The notes under the pieces: model-generated | The model's database searches: none | Told to the model about the DNA's origin: nothing | Seen by the model: the letters and a program-made list of their open reading frames with translations, nothing else | Made by a program: the position numbers and the translations under genes | Part shown: piece by piece, positions 16,643-24,915 of the stretch | How positions within the stretch are numbered: position 1 is the stretch's first letter | Layout of the letters: the number at the start of each line of letters is the position of its first letter | Assembly (NCBI GenBank): GCA_029261405.1 | Contig: JAJDBK010000001.1 | Location: 31,109 to 95,108 of the forward strand | DNA: 64,000 nt | From: Nitrospinaceae bacterium | GTDB taxonomy: Bacteria > Nitrospinota_A > UBA7883 > JAJDBK01 | Direction of reading: 5' to 3'

Positions 16643-16862
16643 ATTGGTAAAACCTTTTCTTGATTTATTTGTAGTCTTACAAGATCCCCCAGACTAAGAA
16701 TAGTGGGGTCATGCAAGAGTTTTCATCTCATTAATCATGGCGCCCCCATCCAGTCTGGTGACCTGTTAGACTCAGGATAATTCTGCTACAAAGCGTTAAG
16801 AGAGCAATTAACGTTCCATCTATTAAACGAGGCGATTATTTCACCCGGAAGTTAACTTCACG

Positions 16863-16926
16863 TTACGATAATAACACATATCATTCAATCGCGTATCGTA
16901 ACACACTAATCGTTTCATTCAATCGC
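16863..16926. repeat. Nested inverted and direct repeats in the divergent intergenic region
   Basis: TTACGATA (16863-16870) and TATCGTAA (16894-16901) are perfect inverted 8-mers, and TCATTCAATCGC occurs twice as a direct repeat (16881-16892 and 16915-16926). They may be regulator sites shared by the divergent units. Confidence 0.45.
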
Positions 16927-16963
16927 TACGCTTGTGTATTCTCCTGCAACACCTTTTTAGTTA

Positions 16964-17006
16964 AAACCCGGAAAATAGACAAATGACCCGGGTTTCGGTT
17001 TATAAT
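16964..17006 (+). promoter_or_regulatory. Promoter with overlapping inverted repeat, upstream of the TPR gene
   Basis: A perfect TATAAT -10 (17001-17006) pairs with TAGACA (16976-16981) at 19 bp. The -35 lies inside an inverted repeat, AAACCCGG (16964-16971) and CCGGGTTT (16988-16995), so a repressor could block it. The gene starts about 48 bases after the -10. Confidence 0.55.
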
Positions 17007-17053
17007 GGCTCTTGAATCACTTACCTTATTCATCTGGACGGTAGTTTTTTCTC

Positions 17054-17752
17054 ATGAATCATTTTAAATATGTAATCGCGATAGCCATAACCTGTGTTGC
17101 GTTAGGTCTTCTCATAGTTTTCATTCCACAACCTTCCGGCACCAGTGTTGATGAGATAAACCTGGATAATTTTTCCAGAGCGGAGCTGGCCAAACGCATG
17201 GAGACAAGCCGTATAGATACAGTCCGTTACATAGCGGACAAACGTTATGAAGAAGCCATGATGATGATTATATGGCTGATCGACCTGAATCATCACGACC
17301 AGTTCTCCTACTCCCAGATGGCAAGAATTTTCAATTCTATCGGCGAGGAGTCGTTTCTTGGCGTCTTTTCAAGGGCTGTAAAGAAGAGTCCCATACCGGT
17401 TCTGGATACCGACAGGTCATTGGGAGCGGTCTACTTTATCGCCGGAAAAAACGAGAAGGCCCAGACACATATCAACCGGTTTTTAAAAGAGAACCCGAAC
17501 GACCTGGCCGCCACATTCTACCTTGGCTCTATTAAAAGGGTCGCCGGTGATTACGACTCGGCGATTCCTCTCTTGAACTCCGTCATTGAGCGGGAAGAGA
17601 CCTACTACTTCGCATACATTGAGTTGCAGACCGCTTATGAGAGTATGGGAAACAAGGAGATGTCAGCGAAAATGGCGGAGCTGGCCCTGGAGAAGAGTCT
17701 GTTGGGGGATGGCGCTATCTGTCACGGATTGCCGGACGAAAAAAAGTCCTGA
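17054..17752 (+). CDS. Membrane-anchored TPR-repeat protein
   Basis: A 232-aa protein with an N-terminal membrane helix (residues 5-25) and a soluble helical domain. Two or three TPR-like helix pairs are visible at about 120-215 (LGAVYFIAGKNEKAQTHINR, LGSIKRVAGDYDSAIPLL, AYIELQTAYESMGN). TPR proteins serve as scaffolds for protein complexes. It converges with the minus-strand cytochrome operon and has its own promoter. The partner is unknown; assembly of the nearby cytochrome machinery is one option. Confidence 0.82.
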   Translation: MNHFKYVIAIAITCVALGLLIVFIPQPSGTSVDEINLDNFSRAELAKRMETSRIDTVRYIADKRYEEAMMMIIWLIDLNHHDQFSYSQMARIFNSIGEESFLGVFSRAVKKSPIPVLDTDRSLGAVYFIAGKNEKAQTHINRFLKENPNDLAATFYLGSIKRVAGDYDSAIPLLNSVIEREETYYFAYIELQTAYESMGNKEMSAKMAELALEKSLLGDGAICHGLPDEKKS

Positions 17753-17795
17753 ACCGCCGGGACGCTCTTTCGAACGTCAACCAGGTGGTTCAGGA
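17747..17795. terminator. Hairpin between convergent genes
   Basis: TCCTGAACC and GGTTCAGGA form a perfect 9-bp stem that overlaps the stop of the TPR gene, with a smaller stem (GACG/CGTC) inside the loop. There is no strong T-tract on either strand. It may act as a two-way terminator between the convergent genes. Confidence 0.45.
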
Positions 17796-17820
17796 ATATG
17801 GAACTAATAGCTAAGAGAGA

Positions 17821-18144
17821 TTATTTAAAGGACTGTACGTAGTCGTAAATCTCTTGTACTTCCGCTTCGCTGATACCTTTTTGCTTCGGCATCTTTTTCG
17901 ATTTGTATTTCTCCTGTTTGCCCGGATGGTCGTCACGTTTGGAACCGAGCGCTACCTGTTTCTGCCACTCTTCAACCGACCAAGTACTGGTGAGCAGGTT
18001 CGGGCCTACCTTACCTTTACCGGCGTCCGGCATGTTGTGACACATTTTGCATTTCTTGTATTTCGCCGGCATATCTTTAGCCGCCATACCCGGAACGGCC
18101 ATGACAAACATTATCGCTATAGCCAGTGCAATAGATCTAATCAT
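17821..18144 (-). CDS. Small periplasmic cytochrome c
   Basis: A 107-aa exported protein with a signal peptide (cut near GMAAK) and one class I cytochrome c domain: CKMCHN binds the heme and the Lys-rich MPKQKG near the end gives the distal Met. I moved the start to the ATG 9 bases after GGAGGGA, because the longer TTG frame would overlap that ribosome site. It is the last gene of the maturation-like operon, 114 bases after the thioredoxin gene. The many Lys residues suggest a basic docking face. Confidence 0.9.
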   Translation of the reverse strand: MIRSIALAIAIMFVMAVPGMAAKDMPAKYKKCKMCHNMPDAGKGKVGPNLLTSTWSVEEWQKQVALGSKRDDHPGKQEKYKSKKMPKQKGISEAEVQEIYDYVQSFK

Positions 18145-18258
18145 TTCAGCTAATCCCTCCAAGCCTCAAACGTAAATAAAAGGCATTTCCCCCATTAAGC
18201 GAAACGCCGTAACATGAAAAATAATAGCAGATATCGAGCCAAAATCAACGAGGAAATT

Positions 18259-18789
18259 TCATTTTAAATCACCATTGGCTGTATCGAAACCACGATAGAG
18301 TATTTCGCGGGTCAGTCTGCCCATATGATTATCGAGGATTGTCTGTTCGGCGTTTATAAAATATGTGGTTGGTAGGCCGAATACCTGGAAATCCTCTGAC
18401 GCTTTGCCGTCACTATCGAGCAGGGCGGTAACCGCGTATCCATTCTGCGACAGGAACGATTTGACCACCTCTTTTTTCTCCTGCAGGTTGATGGTTATGA
18501 CTTTAAGGCCGGTATCCTGTTTTGCCCGGTAGAACCGGTCGAGTTCCGGCAGTTCCTCCACACATGGAACACACCAGGTTGCCCAGAAATTTATTATCAT
18601 AGGGTGGCCTTTGAAACTTGCCAGAGAGATATCCTTCCCGTCAACGCTTTTAAGGGTCAGTTGTGGGAGTGGTGTAGGCGCCGGACGGGGCGGAGCCTCC
18701 ATCTTCTTCTCCACACAAGCCTGTAAAAAAAGTGTCATCGTAGCCATAATTAGAATGTTACGGACCACAATCCCCGGTTCAAACTGCAT
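18259..18789 (-). CDS. TlpA/ResA-like thioredoxin lipoprotein
   Basis: A 176-aa envelope lipoprotein: the lipobox LQAC sets Cys at about residue 25, followed by a Pro-rich linker and a TlpA-like thioredoxin domain with ATWCVPCVEELP and the cis-Pro region FGLPTTYFI. Such proteins reduce apocytochrome c cysteines or periplasmic disulfides using electrons from CcdA or DsbD. The start is the ATG immediately after the preceding stop (TGAAATG), preceded by GGGGG. It works most likely with the CcdA and CcmH-like proteins of the same operon. Confidence 0.9.
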   Translation of the reverse strand: MQFEPGIVVRNILIMATMTLFLQACVEKKMEAPPRPAPTPLPQLTLKSVDGKDISLASFKGHPMIINFWATWCVPCVEELPELDRFYRAKQDTGLKVITINLQEKKEVVKSFLSQNGYAVTALLDSDGKASEDFQVFGLPTTYFINAEQTILDNHMGRLTREILYRGFDTANGDLK

Positions 18790-18790
18790 T

Positions 18791-19651
18791 TCAACCCCCA
18801 TTCCCATATATTTCAGGAGGATAGTCGATAGGAAGCTCCCACCTGAAGACCCGGAGCTTCGATCCTCCAACGTTTTTGACCAACAGTTCAAACCATTTGG
18901 AGGAACCGTCCAGTACCGGTTTATCCCCCTTTTTGGCGAACCTTACGATAGCTTCGAAATGATGTTTATCGGCGGTCTGGAACCGCAGTTTCCAGGGGGG
19001 AGTGGTCGAAAACTCACCCTTTGAAGACCTGATAGTTGTTTTCTCGTCAAGCTCAATCAGCTCCACCTCCCCTTCATGGACCGAAAAGCCCATGATAAAG
19101 ACGTGATGATCGACGAGATTGTAACCATCCTCCAGTTGTTTCGCCCCGATGGAGGCCAAATACTCAGGGGTGACGTAGGTCACATCGGTATAGATATCCC
19201 CCTCCCCCATATCGTTGCGCCAGACAGCGTGATGTACTCTTTTTCTGGTTTCAAATTCGTAGGCCGACTTGACTGTAGGATAGCTCTGTTCCAGATATTT
19301 TATTATTTCGTCCGCTTCCCTGCCGCTGATAGTGACGTTCTCCTTTACCCGCATCCGTTCTACCACCTGGAACCACCCTGCGGGTGACAACACTGCGGTA
19401 ATCATTGCCGCTTCTCCGTGGCATTGACGATAACACCGTTTCTGATAGATGTAACGAACGTCCTCTTCTGTTATCTTTTCTATATAACCACGGTTAAAAA
19501 GATCGAGACGGAGTGCGCGGACCGCCACATTCATGTCGGCGTTAAGGTCTGAAAATGAGTCGTAGATCAGAAAGGTGAGAGCGACACCGGTTAGCGTCAC
19601 TATTAGTATGCCTGACGCAAAAAATATGAATACTTGTTTAAACTTCTTCAA
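18791..19651 (-). CDS. Membrane-anchored cytochrome-like protein with CX3CH motif
   Basis: A 286-aa protein with one N-terminal helix (residues 8-30) as anchor. Residues 60-125 look like a cytochrome c domain, but the heme site reads CYRQCHG: three residues, not two, lie between the cysteines. The local context (GWFQVVERM, then IIKYLEQ) is like the monoheme domains of quinohemoprotein dehydrogenases and methyl-amine-type cytochromes. The remaining part (130-286) is a beta-rich domain with several His residues (VHHAVW, VDHHVFIMG, DKHHFEA), perhaps a second metal site. Whether heme is attached is unknown; the neighbours are thiol-redox and cytochrome maturation factors. Confidence 0.8.
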   Translation of the reverse strand: MKKFKQVFIFFASGILIVTLTGVALTFLIYDSFSDLNADMNVAVRALRLDLFNRGYIEKITEEDVRYIYQKRCYRQCHGEAAMITAVLSPAGWFQVVERMRVKENVTISGREADEIIKYLEQSYPTVKSAYEFETRKRVHHAVWRNDMGEGDIYTDVTYVTPEYLASIGAKQLEDGYNLVDHHVFIMGFSVHEGEVELIELDEKTTIRSSKGEFSTTPPWKLRFQTADKHHFEAIVRFAKKGDKPVLDGSSKWFELLVKNVGGSKLRVFRWELPIDYPPEIYGNGG

Positions 19652-19659
19652 TTTTTATA

Positions 19660-20418
19660 TCATTCAGCGTTATAAGCGCAACGAAACCCGTAATCGTTAA
19701 AAATCCTTGAGGGGTAGTCCGCCAGACGTGTGGCCGACCTCACGCTCGCCAGCGGTGTCAGCCAGGAGCCGCCTTTGAGAGTTCGTAGCCCCCGCGCCTC
19801 GTCATACCATGTATCGACCCACTCCCAGACTCCACCAGCCATATCGTAGAGGCCAAAAGGGCTTTTCCCCTCTTCAAGCGTAGCCACGGGAGCGCCACCA
19901 CCCAAAAGATTGGCCCCGGACGACTCCTGATCGTAGGAGCCGACGGTAAGCCCCGGTTTTTCACCTGCGGAGTCCATATAGATAACGTTTCGAGGATAAA
20001 AATCATTCCCCCAGGGGAATATCAGGCCTTTTGGCCCACGGGCGGCGTACTCCCACTCCACTTCGGTCGGCAGTCGTCCACCAACAGCTTTACAGAACCG
20101 GTCAGCGTCGTCCCATTGCACGTTAACCGCCGCATATTTTGTCAGGTTTTGGGGAAACGAATGATCCTTGGCAATACTTTTGTATCGCTCGTTGGTCACT
20201 TCGGTAACGTCGATCAAAAAAGCCTCCACAGCAATCTTTTTTGATGGAGTCTCATCTTTATACCAGTCAGGTTTCGCCCTCGCGTCTCCGAGCTGGGAGG
20301 AGAGAGACTCCATGTCGGTTCCGATCAGAGCGGTCCCCGCCGGAATCAAAACCCGACCTTCGGCGCCAAAGGCTATAACGGGAAAAAGGATGACAATAAT
20401 CCCCGCAATCACCCTCAT
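19660..20418 (-). CDS. Formylglycine-generating-enzyme-like (FGE-sulfatase domain) exported protein
   Basis: A 252-aa protein with a signal peptide (VIAFGAEG) and a full FGE-sulfatase/SUMF1-type domain: IPAGTALIGT, DVTEVTNERY, GGRLPTEVEWEYAARG, FPWGNDF, GLYDMAGGVWEW and FRCAYN. Members make formylglycine from Cys in sulfatases, or have lost that activity and bind ligands. The paired active-site Cys of true FGE is not evident; single Cys residues are present in RFCKAV and FRCAYN. The start overlaps the CcmH-like gene by 4 bases (ATGA), showing tight coupling to the maturation operon. A role in modifying or chaperoning a cytochrome is possible. Confidence 0.88.
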   Translation of the reverse strand: MRVIAGIIVILFPVIAFGAEGRVLIPAGTALIGTDMESLSSQLGDARAKPDWYKDETPSKKIAVEAFLIDVTEVTNERYKSIAKDHSFPQNLTKYAAVNVQWDDADRFCKAVGGRLPTEVEWEYAARGPKGLIFPWGNDFYPRNVIYMDSAGEKPGLTVGSYDQESSGANLLGGGAPVATLEEGKSPFGLYDMAGGVWEWVDTWYDEARGLRTLKGGSWLTPLASVRSATRLADYPSRIFNDYGFRCAYNAE

Positions 20419-20858
20419 TTTTTCGTAAGCGATTGCAGTTTTTCCTTTCCCATGACAAGAACCGTATTCAGTAGCGCTGTCCAGACAAGTACAATCATGC
20501 CGAACAACACCATATCCTTGACAGGATATCCTCCCCGGCTGACCTGGTACCATTTTCCGGCGAACCGCTGGGCTGGTGTGAGTAACGATTCCGATCCATA
20601 ACGTTTGTAAAAATAAGCGACTATATCATCTTTAGCCAATCCTGCGGTCAGTTTTTCGCCGATCTGGTTCTTCCATTGCAGGCCGCAACTCATGTGGCAG
20701 TCTTCTAACACCATGGGACATTCGCAAGGGCAGGCAAGCGAGTGGGAGACACCCATAACCGAGTCTGGCGGCGCATTGACAAGAAAGATATACTTGGCGC
20801 CCATCACCGAGGATACGACTATAAAAGAGACAAGAAGCAGTACCGACTTAGATGTCAT
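20415..20858 (-). CDS. CcmH-like cytochrome c maturation protein
   Basis: A 147-aa protein with an N-terminal helix, a periplasmic domain and a C-terminal helix (about residues 115-135). The domain resembles CcmH/NrfF/CycL, the apocytochrome thiol reductase of System I: the LRCPxCQ motif is replaced by LACPCECP, then IGEKLTAGLAKDDIVAYFY and RYGSESLLTP match the family. The motif has an extra Cys (ACPCEC) and two more follow (DCHMSC), so the redox site differs from the usual CXXC. It overlaps both neighbours and would act on heme-site cysteines. Confidence 0.85.
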   Translation of the reverse strand: MTSKSVLLLVSFIVVSSVMGAKYIFLVNAPPDSVMGVSHSLACPCECPMVLEDCHMSCGLQWKNQIGEKLTAGLAKDDIVAYFYKRYGSESLLTPAQRFAGKWYQVSRGGYPVKDMVLFGMIVLVWTALLNTVLVMGKEKLQSLTKK

Positions 20859-21591
20859 CGACAGCGTTACCTTTCCTTCTCCGAAAAAACCAGAGCAAAC
20901 CTAAGGTAGCCAGCCCCAACACCAGCATTATCTCCCCGGAATTTTCGCTGAAAAGTGATGGTGTCAGCATTGCCGAATACATTTCGTCCACTGAAGGTTT
21001 GATATCTTTCTTGCTGTAGGAGACCTTAATGAACTTCCGCTCTCCGGCCTTGATATCTTTGAAGATAAATTTGTGGTAATTGAAACCATCCTTTTTGTAG
21101 GTCTCGACAGGTGTGGGAGTGACGGTAAACCTCTCCGACCTGTACGGCTCCTGAATATGCGCCTCCAGGGTTTTTACGCTGTTGGTGGTATCCAGAGGGA
21201 AGGAGAACTCCCGTACAGAGTTTTCGCTCACAGTAAAAGGGGCGTACTGATAGTCGATAAAAAAATCTGAGTATGGAAGCTTGATGTTAAGTTTTGTATC
21301 CTCGGCGCCGTAATCGAGCTTGAAAAGCTGGCAGAAATGATGCCCTCCAGGTGAGAGAGAGCATACATCGGTAAGTTTCGTCACTTCTTTTGGCAGGGTA
21401 AACGAAACACTCTTCGGAAACGCGGTTCGGTCTGCGAATTTCCCCTCCTGGATAACCAGTACCGCAGAAGAGTCGTATTCCGGCATGATAGTAACCTTCA
21501 TCCTCCCCACTTCGTAAGGTGGTTTACCATCCGCCATCGCATGACCTGAGAAGAGTAGCGTAACAACAGCGACAAGGGCCAGCGCTCTCAT
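20848..21591 (-). CDS. Exported protein of unknown function with C-terminal anchor
   Basis: A 247-aa protein with a signal peptide (MRALALVAVVTLLFSG, cleaved near AMADG), a beta-rich periplasmic domain with two Cys (VCSLS, HFCQLF), and a C-terminal helix (about 217-235) followed by RRRKG. I chose the ATG that overlaps the CcdA-like stop by 4 bases. No family is recognised. Its place between CcdA-like and CcmH-like genes suggests a periplasmic part of the same thiol-transfer or heme-attachment apparatus. Confidence 0.75.
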   Translation of the reverse strand: MRALALVAVVTLLFSGHAMADGKPPYEVGRMKVTIMPEYDSSAVLVIQEGKFADRTAFPKSVSFTLPKEVTKLTDVCSLSPGGHHFCQLFKLDYGAEDTKLNIKLPYSDFFIDYQYAPFTVSENSVREFSFPLDTTNSVKTLEAHIQEPYRSERFTVTPTPVETYKKDGFNYHKFIFKDIKAGERKFIKVSYSKKDIKPSVDEMYSAMLTPSLFSENSGEIMLVLGLATLGLLWFFRRRKGNAVDDI

Positions 21592-22298
21592 AATCCACCC
21601 TGCAACACAGCGGGGACAAAACCACCTACCAGCAAGCTTTTGTAGATCGTCATATTGCCGCTGAGAATAAGGAACGAGAATATCAGCAGAAAAATCCCGC
21701 AGACTACTTTCACCACCGTCCGGAACGATTCGTTTGTAATTCCCGCGCAAAACCATGCGACTACCCATGTAACGGCGCCAACAGCGGTGAAAACCCCTAC
21801 CGAGTAGTAGAATAATAGAAGCCCCCCGTCGAGGAGGTAGTCGGGTGAGCGCGATATCGTATAGATTTGCGTCAGGGTCGGGGTGACACACGGTTTGTAC
21901 GCGAAGGCCAAGGCTATACCAAAAGCGAAACCAGTCAGGATTCGCCCGATATAGAACGTGAGTTTATTAAGCCGGAATGTCAGGGCGCCGATGAAATGGC
22001 AACCGAGAAGTCCGATAAAAACACCGCAAAACTGGTTCATTAAACCGTTGTACTGAAACGCCATTTTACCTATCGACGTGGATGGTAATCCCATAATCAC
22101 AAATATGGCGGTAAAACCGATAACAGGAACCAGCGCTATGGAAGTTATGCTGACAACACATCTCTTCTCAATGTAGCTGTTTATCATGGAGGTTCCAACA
22201 ACATAGACCAGGTATCCGGGAATAACCTGCATGAGGCAGAATATCCAGATGGAGAAGAAGGATGAGAGTCCTCCGGTGTACGCTTGAAACGATGACAT
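21588..22298 (-). CDS. ccdA: CcdA-type thiol-disulfide membrane transporter
   Basis: A 236-aa, six- to seven-helix membrane protein. The two family cysteines are seen: one in IWIFCLMQVIPGYLV (usual SPC..LPL.PGY) and one in YKPCVTPTLTQI (PCVTP). CcdA carries electrons from cytoplasmic thioredoxin across the membrane to periplasmic reductants. It is directly adjacent (no gap) to the thioredoxin-like gene upstream, which is the natural acceptor. The first motif lacks the usual SP before Cys. Confidence 0.9.
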   Translation of the reverse strand: MSSFQAYTGGLSSFFSIWIFCLMQVIPGYLVYVVGTSMINSYIEKRCVVSITSIALVPVIGFTAIFVIMGLPSTSIGKMAFQYNGLMNQFCGVFIGLLGCHFIGALTFRLNKLTFYIGRILTGFAFGIALAFAYKPCVTPTLTQIYTISRSPDYLLDGGLLLFYYSVGVFTAVGAVTWVVAWFCAGITNESFRTVVKVVCGIFLLIFSFLILSGNMTIYKSLLVGGFVPAVLQGGL

Positions 22299-22910
22299 TT
22301 ATTGTATCTGTTCAGCCGGATTAATGGTGGATGGCAATATCGCCTCCAGACCGTCGTTTAACTGTTCATATTTATCTATCCGCCCGACATGAAACGAACG
22401 AATGAGACCTTCGCCATCGACAAAAAGAGTGGTAGGGGTGATGGCCACACCCACCTCACGAGCCACCTTTTCACCCCCCTTTGGGGAAGCGGGGAAAGGC
22501 AGGGCGTGTATTTTCACGAACTCTGCCAGTTTCTCTTCGCTGTCCTGAAGACCAATTCCGAGAATTTGCAGTCCGCGCTCAGAATACTCTGCAAGCGCCC
22601 GTTTGATATGGGGCGCAGAAGCGTGCGAACAGGGACACCAGCCCGCGAAAAAGAAATAGATGGCCGGTTTTCCCGCAAAATCTTTTTCAGTAGCCTCCCC
22701 TCCCCCGGCCAGGGCCAGAGAGAAGAAGGGCATTTTATCTCCGACATGCATTATTTTGTTCGCACGGGTCTCAACGGAATGATTTAACAAACCATTTAAC
22801 AGAATTACCGTAGCAATGAGGTAGATAACCGTGTTCAGCTTTTTCGCTCCATCGCCTGTAGACATGGCGTGGGAGGGGGAGGTGAACGTTTCGGTATCGC
22901 TGTAATACAT
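22299..22910 (-). CDS. TlpA-like thioredoxin with CXC active site
   Basis: A 203-aa protein with a short N-terminal tail, one membrane helix (about 25-40) and a periplasmic redoxin domain. The active site reads GWCPCSH: only one residue (Pro) between the cysteines, where TlpA/ResA have CPPC-like CXXC. The rest of the fold is normal (ITPTTLFVDGEGLI, with cis-Pro). A CXC pair may have a different redox potential or act as an isomerase. It is transcribed just before ccdA, its likely electron donor. Confidence 0.88.
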   Translation of the reverse strand: MYYSDTETFTSPSHAMSTGDGAKKLNTVIYLIATVILLNGLLNHSVETRANKIMHVGDKMPFFSLALAGGGEATEKDFAGKPAIYFFFAGWCPCSHASAPHIKRALAEYSERGLQILGIGLQDSEEKLAEFVKIHALPFPASPKGGEKVAREVGVAITPTTLFVDGEGLIRSFHVGRIDKYEQLNDGLEAILPSTINPAEQIQ

Positions 22911-22937
22911 CGGTTCTCTTCTTTTTCCGCTACTTTC

Positions 22938-23519
22938 CTACTTTGCCGCAGGGGCGCCTTGCGGATTGTTTTCCGGTTTGCCGAGATTTTTCTGGGCGCC
23001 CTCAAGTCCCGACATGTGACCTATCTTAAGGTCGTCCCGTTGAGAAAGAGCCCATTCGATTTTTCTCTCCTTGACAGGTGTTTTGTAAAGCTTTGCCAGC
23101 AGATCGTAATGCCCTATAAGGGTAAGCATATCCTGCTCCCGAAAATCTTTCTCCCAGTTGCCTATAACGGCGTTCCACACCTGCACTATGGCAACGGCCT
23201 GATGCTCCGTTATGTTATCGAAGTGGATGTTCGGCTTGGTCTGCTTGAAATTATCTATAAAAGTCTGCATATGAGGAACCACCGCTATGAACGGAGGGCC
23301 GCATCTTGGGCAGTAGAGTTTTATCCGGTCATCGGAGTGGCACTGCGTGCAGATTCTCCTCGCAAGGTCAAACGCTTCAGCGGGGGAATACTCCATGTAA
23401 CCATTTGCCTTCGCTTCGCTCAAGACAAGTTTGTTTATCGGATTTGGAATCCAGAGGAGACCAAGGGTAATCATGGCGAAAGACACAACGCCAATAACGA
23501 ATACTACTTTTTTACTCAT
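22938..23519 (-). CDS. Membrane-anchored cytochrome c with extra Cys pair
   Basis: A 193-aa protein with one N-terminal helix (residues 5-22) and a heme motif CTQCHS at about residue 57, then CPRCGP 10 residues later, a second Cys pair that cannot bind heme by itself and may hold metal or form a disulfide. The remainder is helical with LSQRDDLKIGHMSG near the end. The longer frame upstream lacks support; the ATG after TTTAGGCG is used. It opens the maturation-like operon and may be its first substrate. Confidence 0.82.
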   Translation of the reverse strand: MSKKVVFVIGVVSFAMITLGLLWIPNPINKLVLSEAKANGYMEYSPAEAFDLARRICTQCHSDDRIKLYCPRCGPPFIAVVPHMQTFIDNFKQTKPNIHFDNITEHQAVAIVQVWNAVIGNWEKDFREQDMLTLIGHYDLLAKLYKTPVKERKIEWALSQRDDLKIGHMSGLEGAQKNLGKPENNPQGAPAAK

Positions 23520-23740
23520 TGTGCGCCTAAACAAGCGGGTTAAACAGCAATTTTCAAGCCACATCGGAATGAAAACCTGACAATTATGCGGATTATCAAA
23601 GTCATTCAATACCTGTTAGATGAATTATAATCCAGAATGATTCTAAAAAACAAGACGATCTGAATATACCCGAAATCTTCCGATTGCCTGAAAGAGCCTG
23701 AAGAGCCATAATTTGAGGTTCGTTTAACCTGGAGTGATTT

Positions 23741-24811
23741 ATGGGACCGAAAAATATCTGTTTGACAATCTCCGCCCTCCTGTTGGGGGTGGCCGCTTTT
23801 ATATACCTGCAGAACTCTTTTACCGCAACCGAAGAGTTTACGCCGGTCAAAGTCGAAGATACCGGCCAAACCTCAAGCCCGGAGAGCGCCCCCCCGGAGA
23901 AGGTAACAAAACTACCTCAAACTCCGGCGGTAATCGCAGAGATAAACGGCGACCCGATATCGAGCAAAATCTACCTGCGACGACTCTCGGAGGTGATTAA
24001 ACAGTTTGAAGGCTCAGGAGGTATCGCCCCGGCGGATTTCGAGGATATCAGGAAAGGCGCTTTGGACGGCTTCCTCAACGAGGAGATTCTGATCCGGAGA
24101 GCCAAGGCGCAAAACATAAGTGTCGATCCGGCCAAAATTGAAGAGAGTCTGAAAGCGGTAAAGAAAAACGTGGCGGACGAAGGTCAGAATTATGACGCCC
24201 TTCTTATCGCCAGAAACCAGACTGAAGAGCAATACAAGGCGGAGCTTGCGGACCAGCTCATGATCGAAGCTCTGGTAAAGGCGGAAGTTCTCTCACAAAT
24301 CAAGGTGACCGATGAAGATATAAAGAGCTATTACGACTCGAACCATGAGCAGTTCGAGGCGCCTGAGACGGTGAAGGTCGCCCATATACTCGTGGCGGTC
24401 AAGAATGACTCGACCGCGGAAGAGAAAGATAACGCCAAGACGAAAGTTAAACGAATAATCGACCTGATGATAGGTGGCGCCGATTTCGGGGAGCTTGCGA
24501 AAAAAGAGAGCGATGACAAGGCTTCGGCGGTCAATGGGGGGGTAATGGAGTTTTTCCCTAGAGGATTAATGGACCCGGCGTTTGAAAAAGCCGCTTTTGA
24601 GACTCAAGTCGGTAAATACTCCAACGTGGTCCTCTCACACTTCGGTTACCACATCATAAAAGTTCTGGGAAAAAAACCGGCCAGTTTGACACCGTTTGAT
24701 GAGGTAAAAGAGGATATCCACCATCAGTTACTCCGGGACAAAACAAACCTTGCGATGGAGGATTACCTCAAATTCCTCAAAGAGGAGATGAAACTGAAGG
24801 TTCTTATCTGA
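23741..24811 (+). CDS. Parvulin-type peptidyl-prolyl isomerase (SurA/PrsA-like)
   Basis: A 356-aa protein with an N-terminal membrane or signal helix (about 8-25), a Pro-rich linker, a SurA-like N-terminal chaperone domain (AVIAEINGDPISSKIY through FLNEEILIRRA) and one rotamase domain at about 213-310 (VKVAHILVAV, GGADFGELAKKESDD, GGVMEFFPRG, SHFGYHIIKVL). It assists folding of exported proteins. GGAG lies 8 bases before the ATG. It is divergent from the maturation operon, so it may serve envelope cytochromes. Confidence 0.92.
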   Translation: MGPKNICLTISALLLGVAAFIYLQNSFTATEEFTPVKVEDTGQTSSPESAPPEKVTKLPQTPAVIAEINGDPISSKIYLRRLSEVIKQFEGSGGIAPADFEDIRKGALDGFLNEEILIRRAKAQNISVDPAKIEESLKAVKKNVADEGQNYDALLIARNQTEEQYKAELADQLMIEALVKAEVLSQIKVTDEDIKSYYDSNHEQFEAPETVKVAHILVAVKNDSTAEEKDNAKTKVKRIIDLMIGGADFGELAKKESDDKASAVNGGVMEFFPRGLMDPAFEKAAFETQVGKYSNVVLSHFGYHIIKVLGKKPASLTPFDEVKEDIHHQLLRDKTNLAMEDYLKFLKEEMKLKVLI

Positions 24812-24915
24812 CCAGAATTATTACGGGGGCCACTCAAGAATCGTCCCCGCAATTCAGCTTTCCCCTATGTGCCATTTTTTGTTAGCATGTTTCAGAATAA
24901 CAGGTTGAGGGTATA

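Larger units (their letters stand above)
16643..17053. other. Intergenic region, about 410 bp, between divergent units
   Basis: This AT-rich stretch separates the minus-strand regulator/corrinoid operon from the plus-strand TPR gene. It holds the repeats and the promoter listed separately. I see no further gene in it. Confidence 0.55.

Noticed and set aside
9799..17053. Sigma-54 promoters (TGGCAC-N5-TTGC) expected near the NtrC-type regulators
   Set aside because: I looked at the upstream regions on both strands and found no convincing match, so none is reported.
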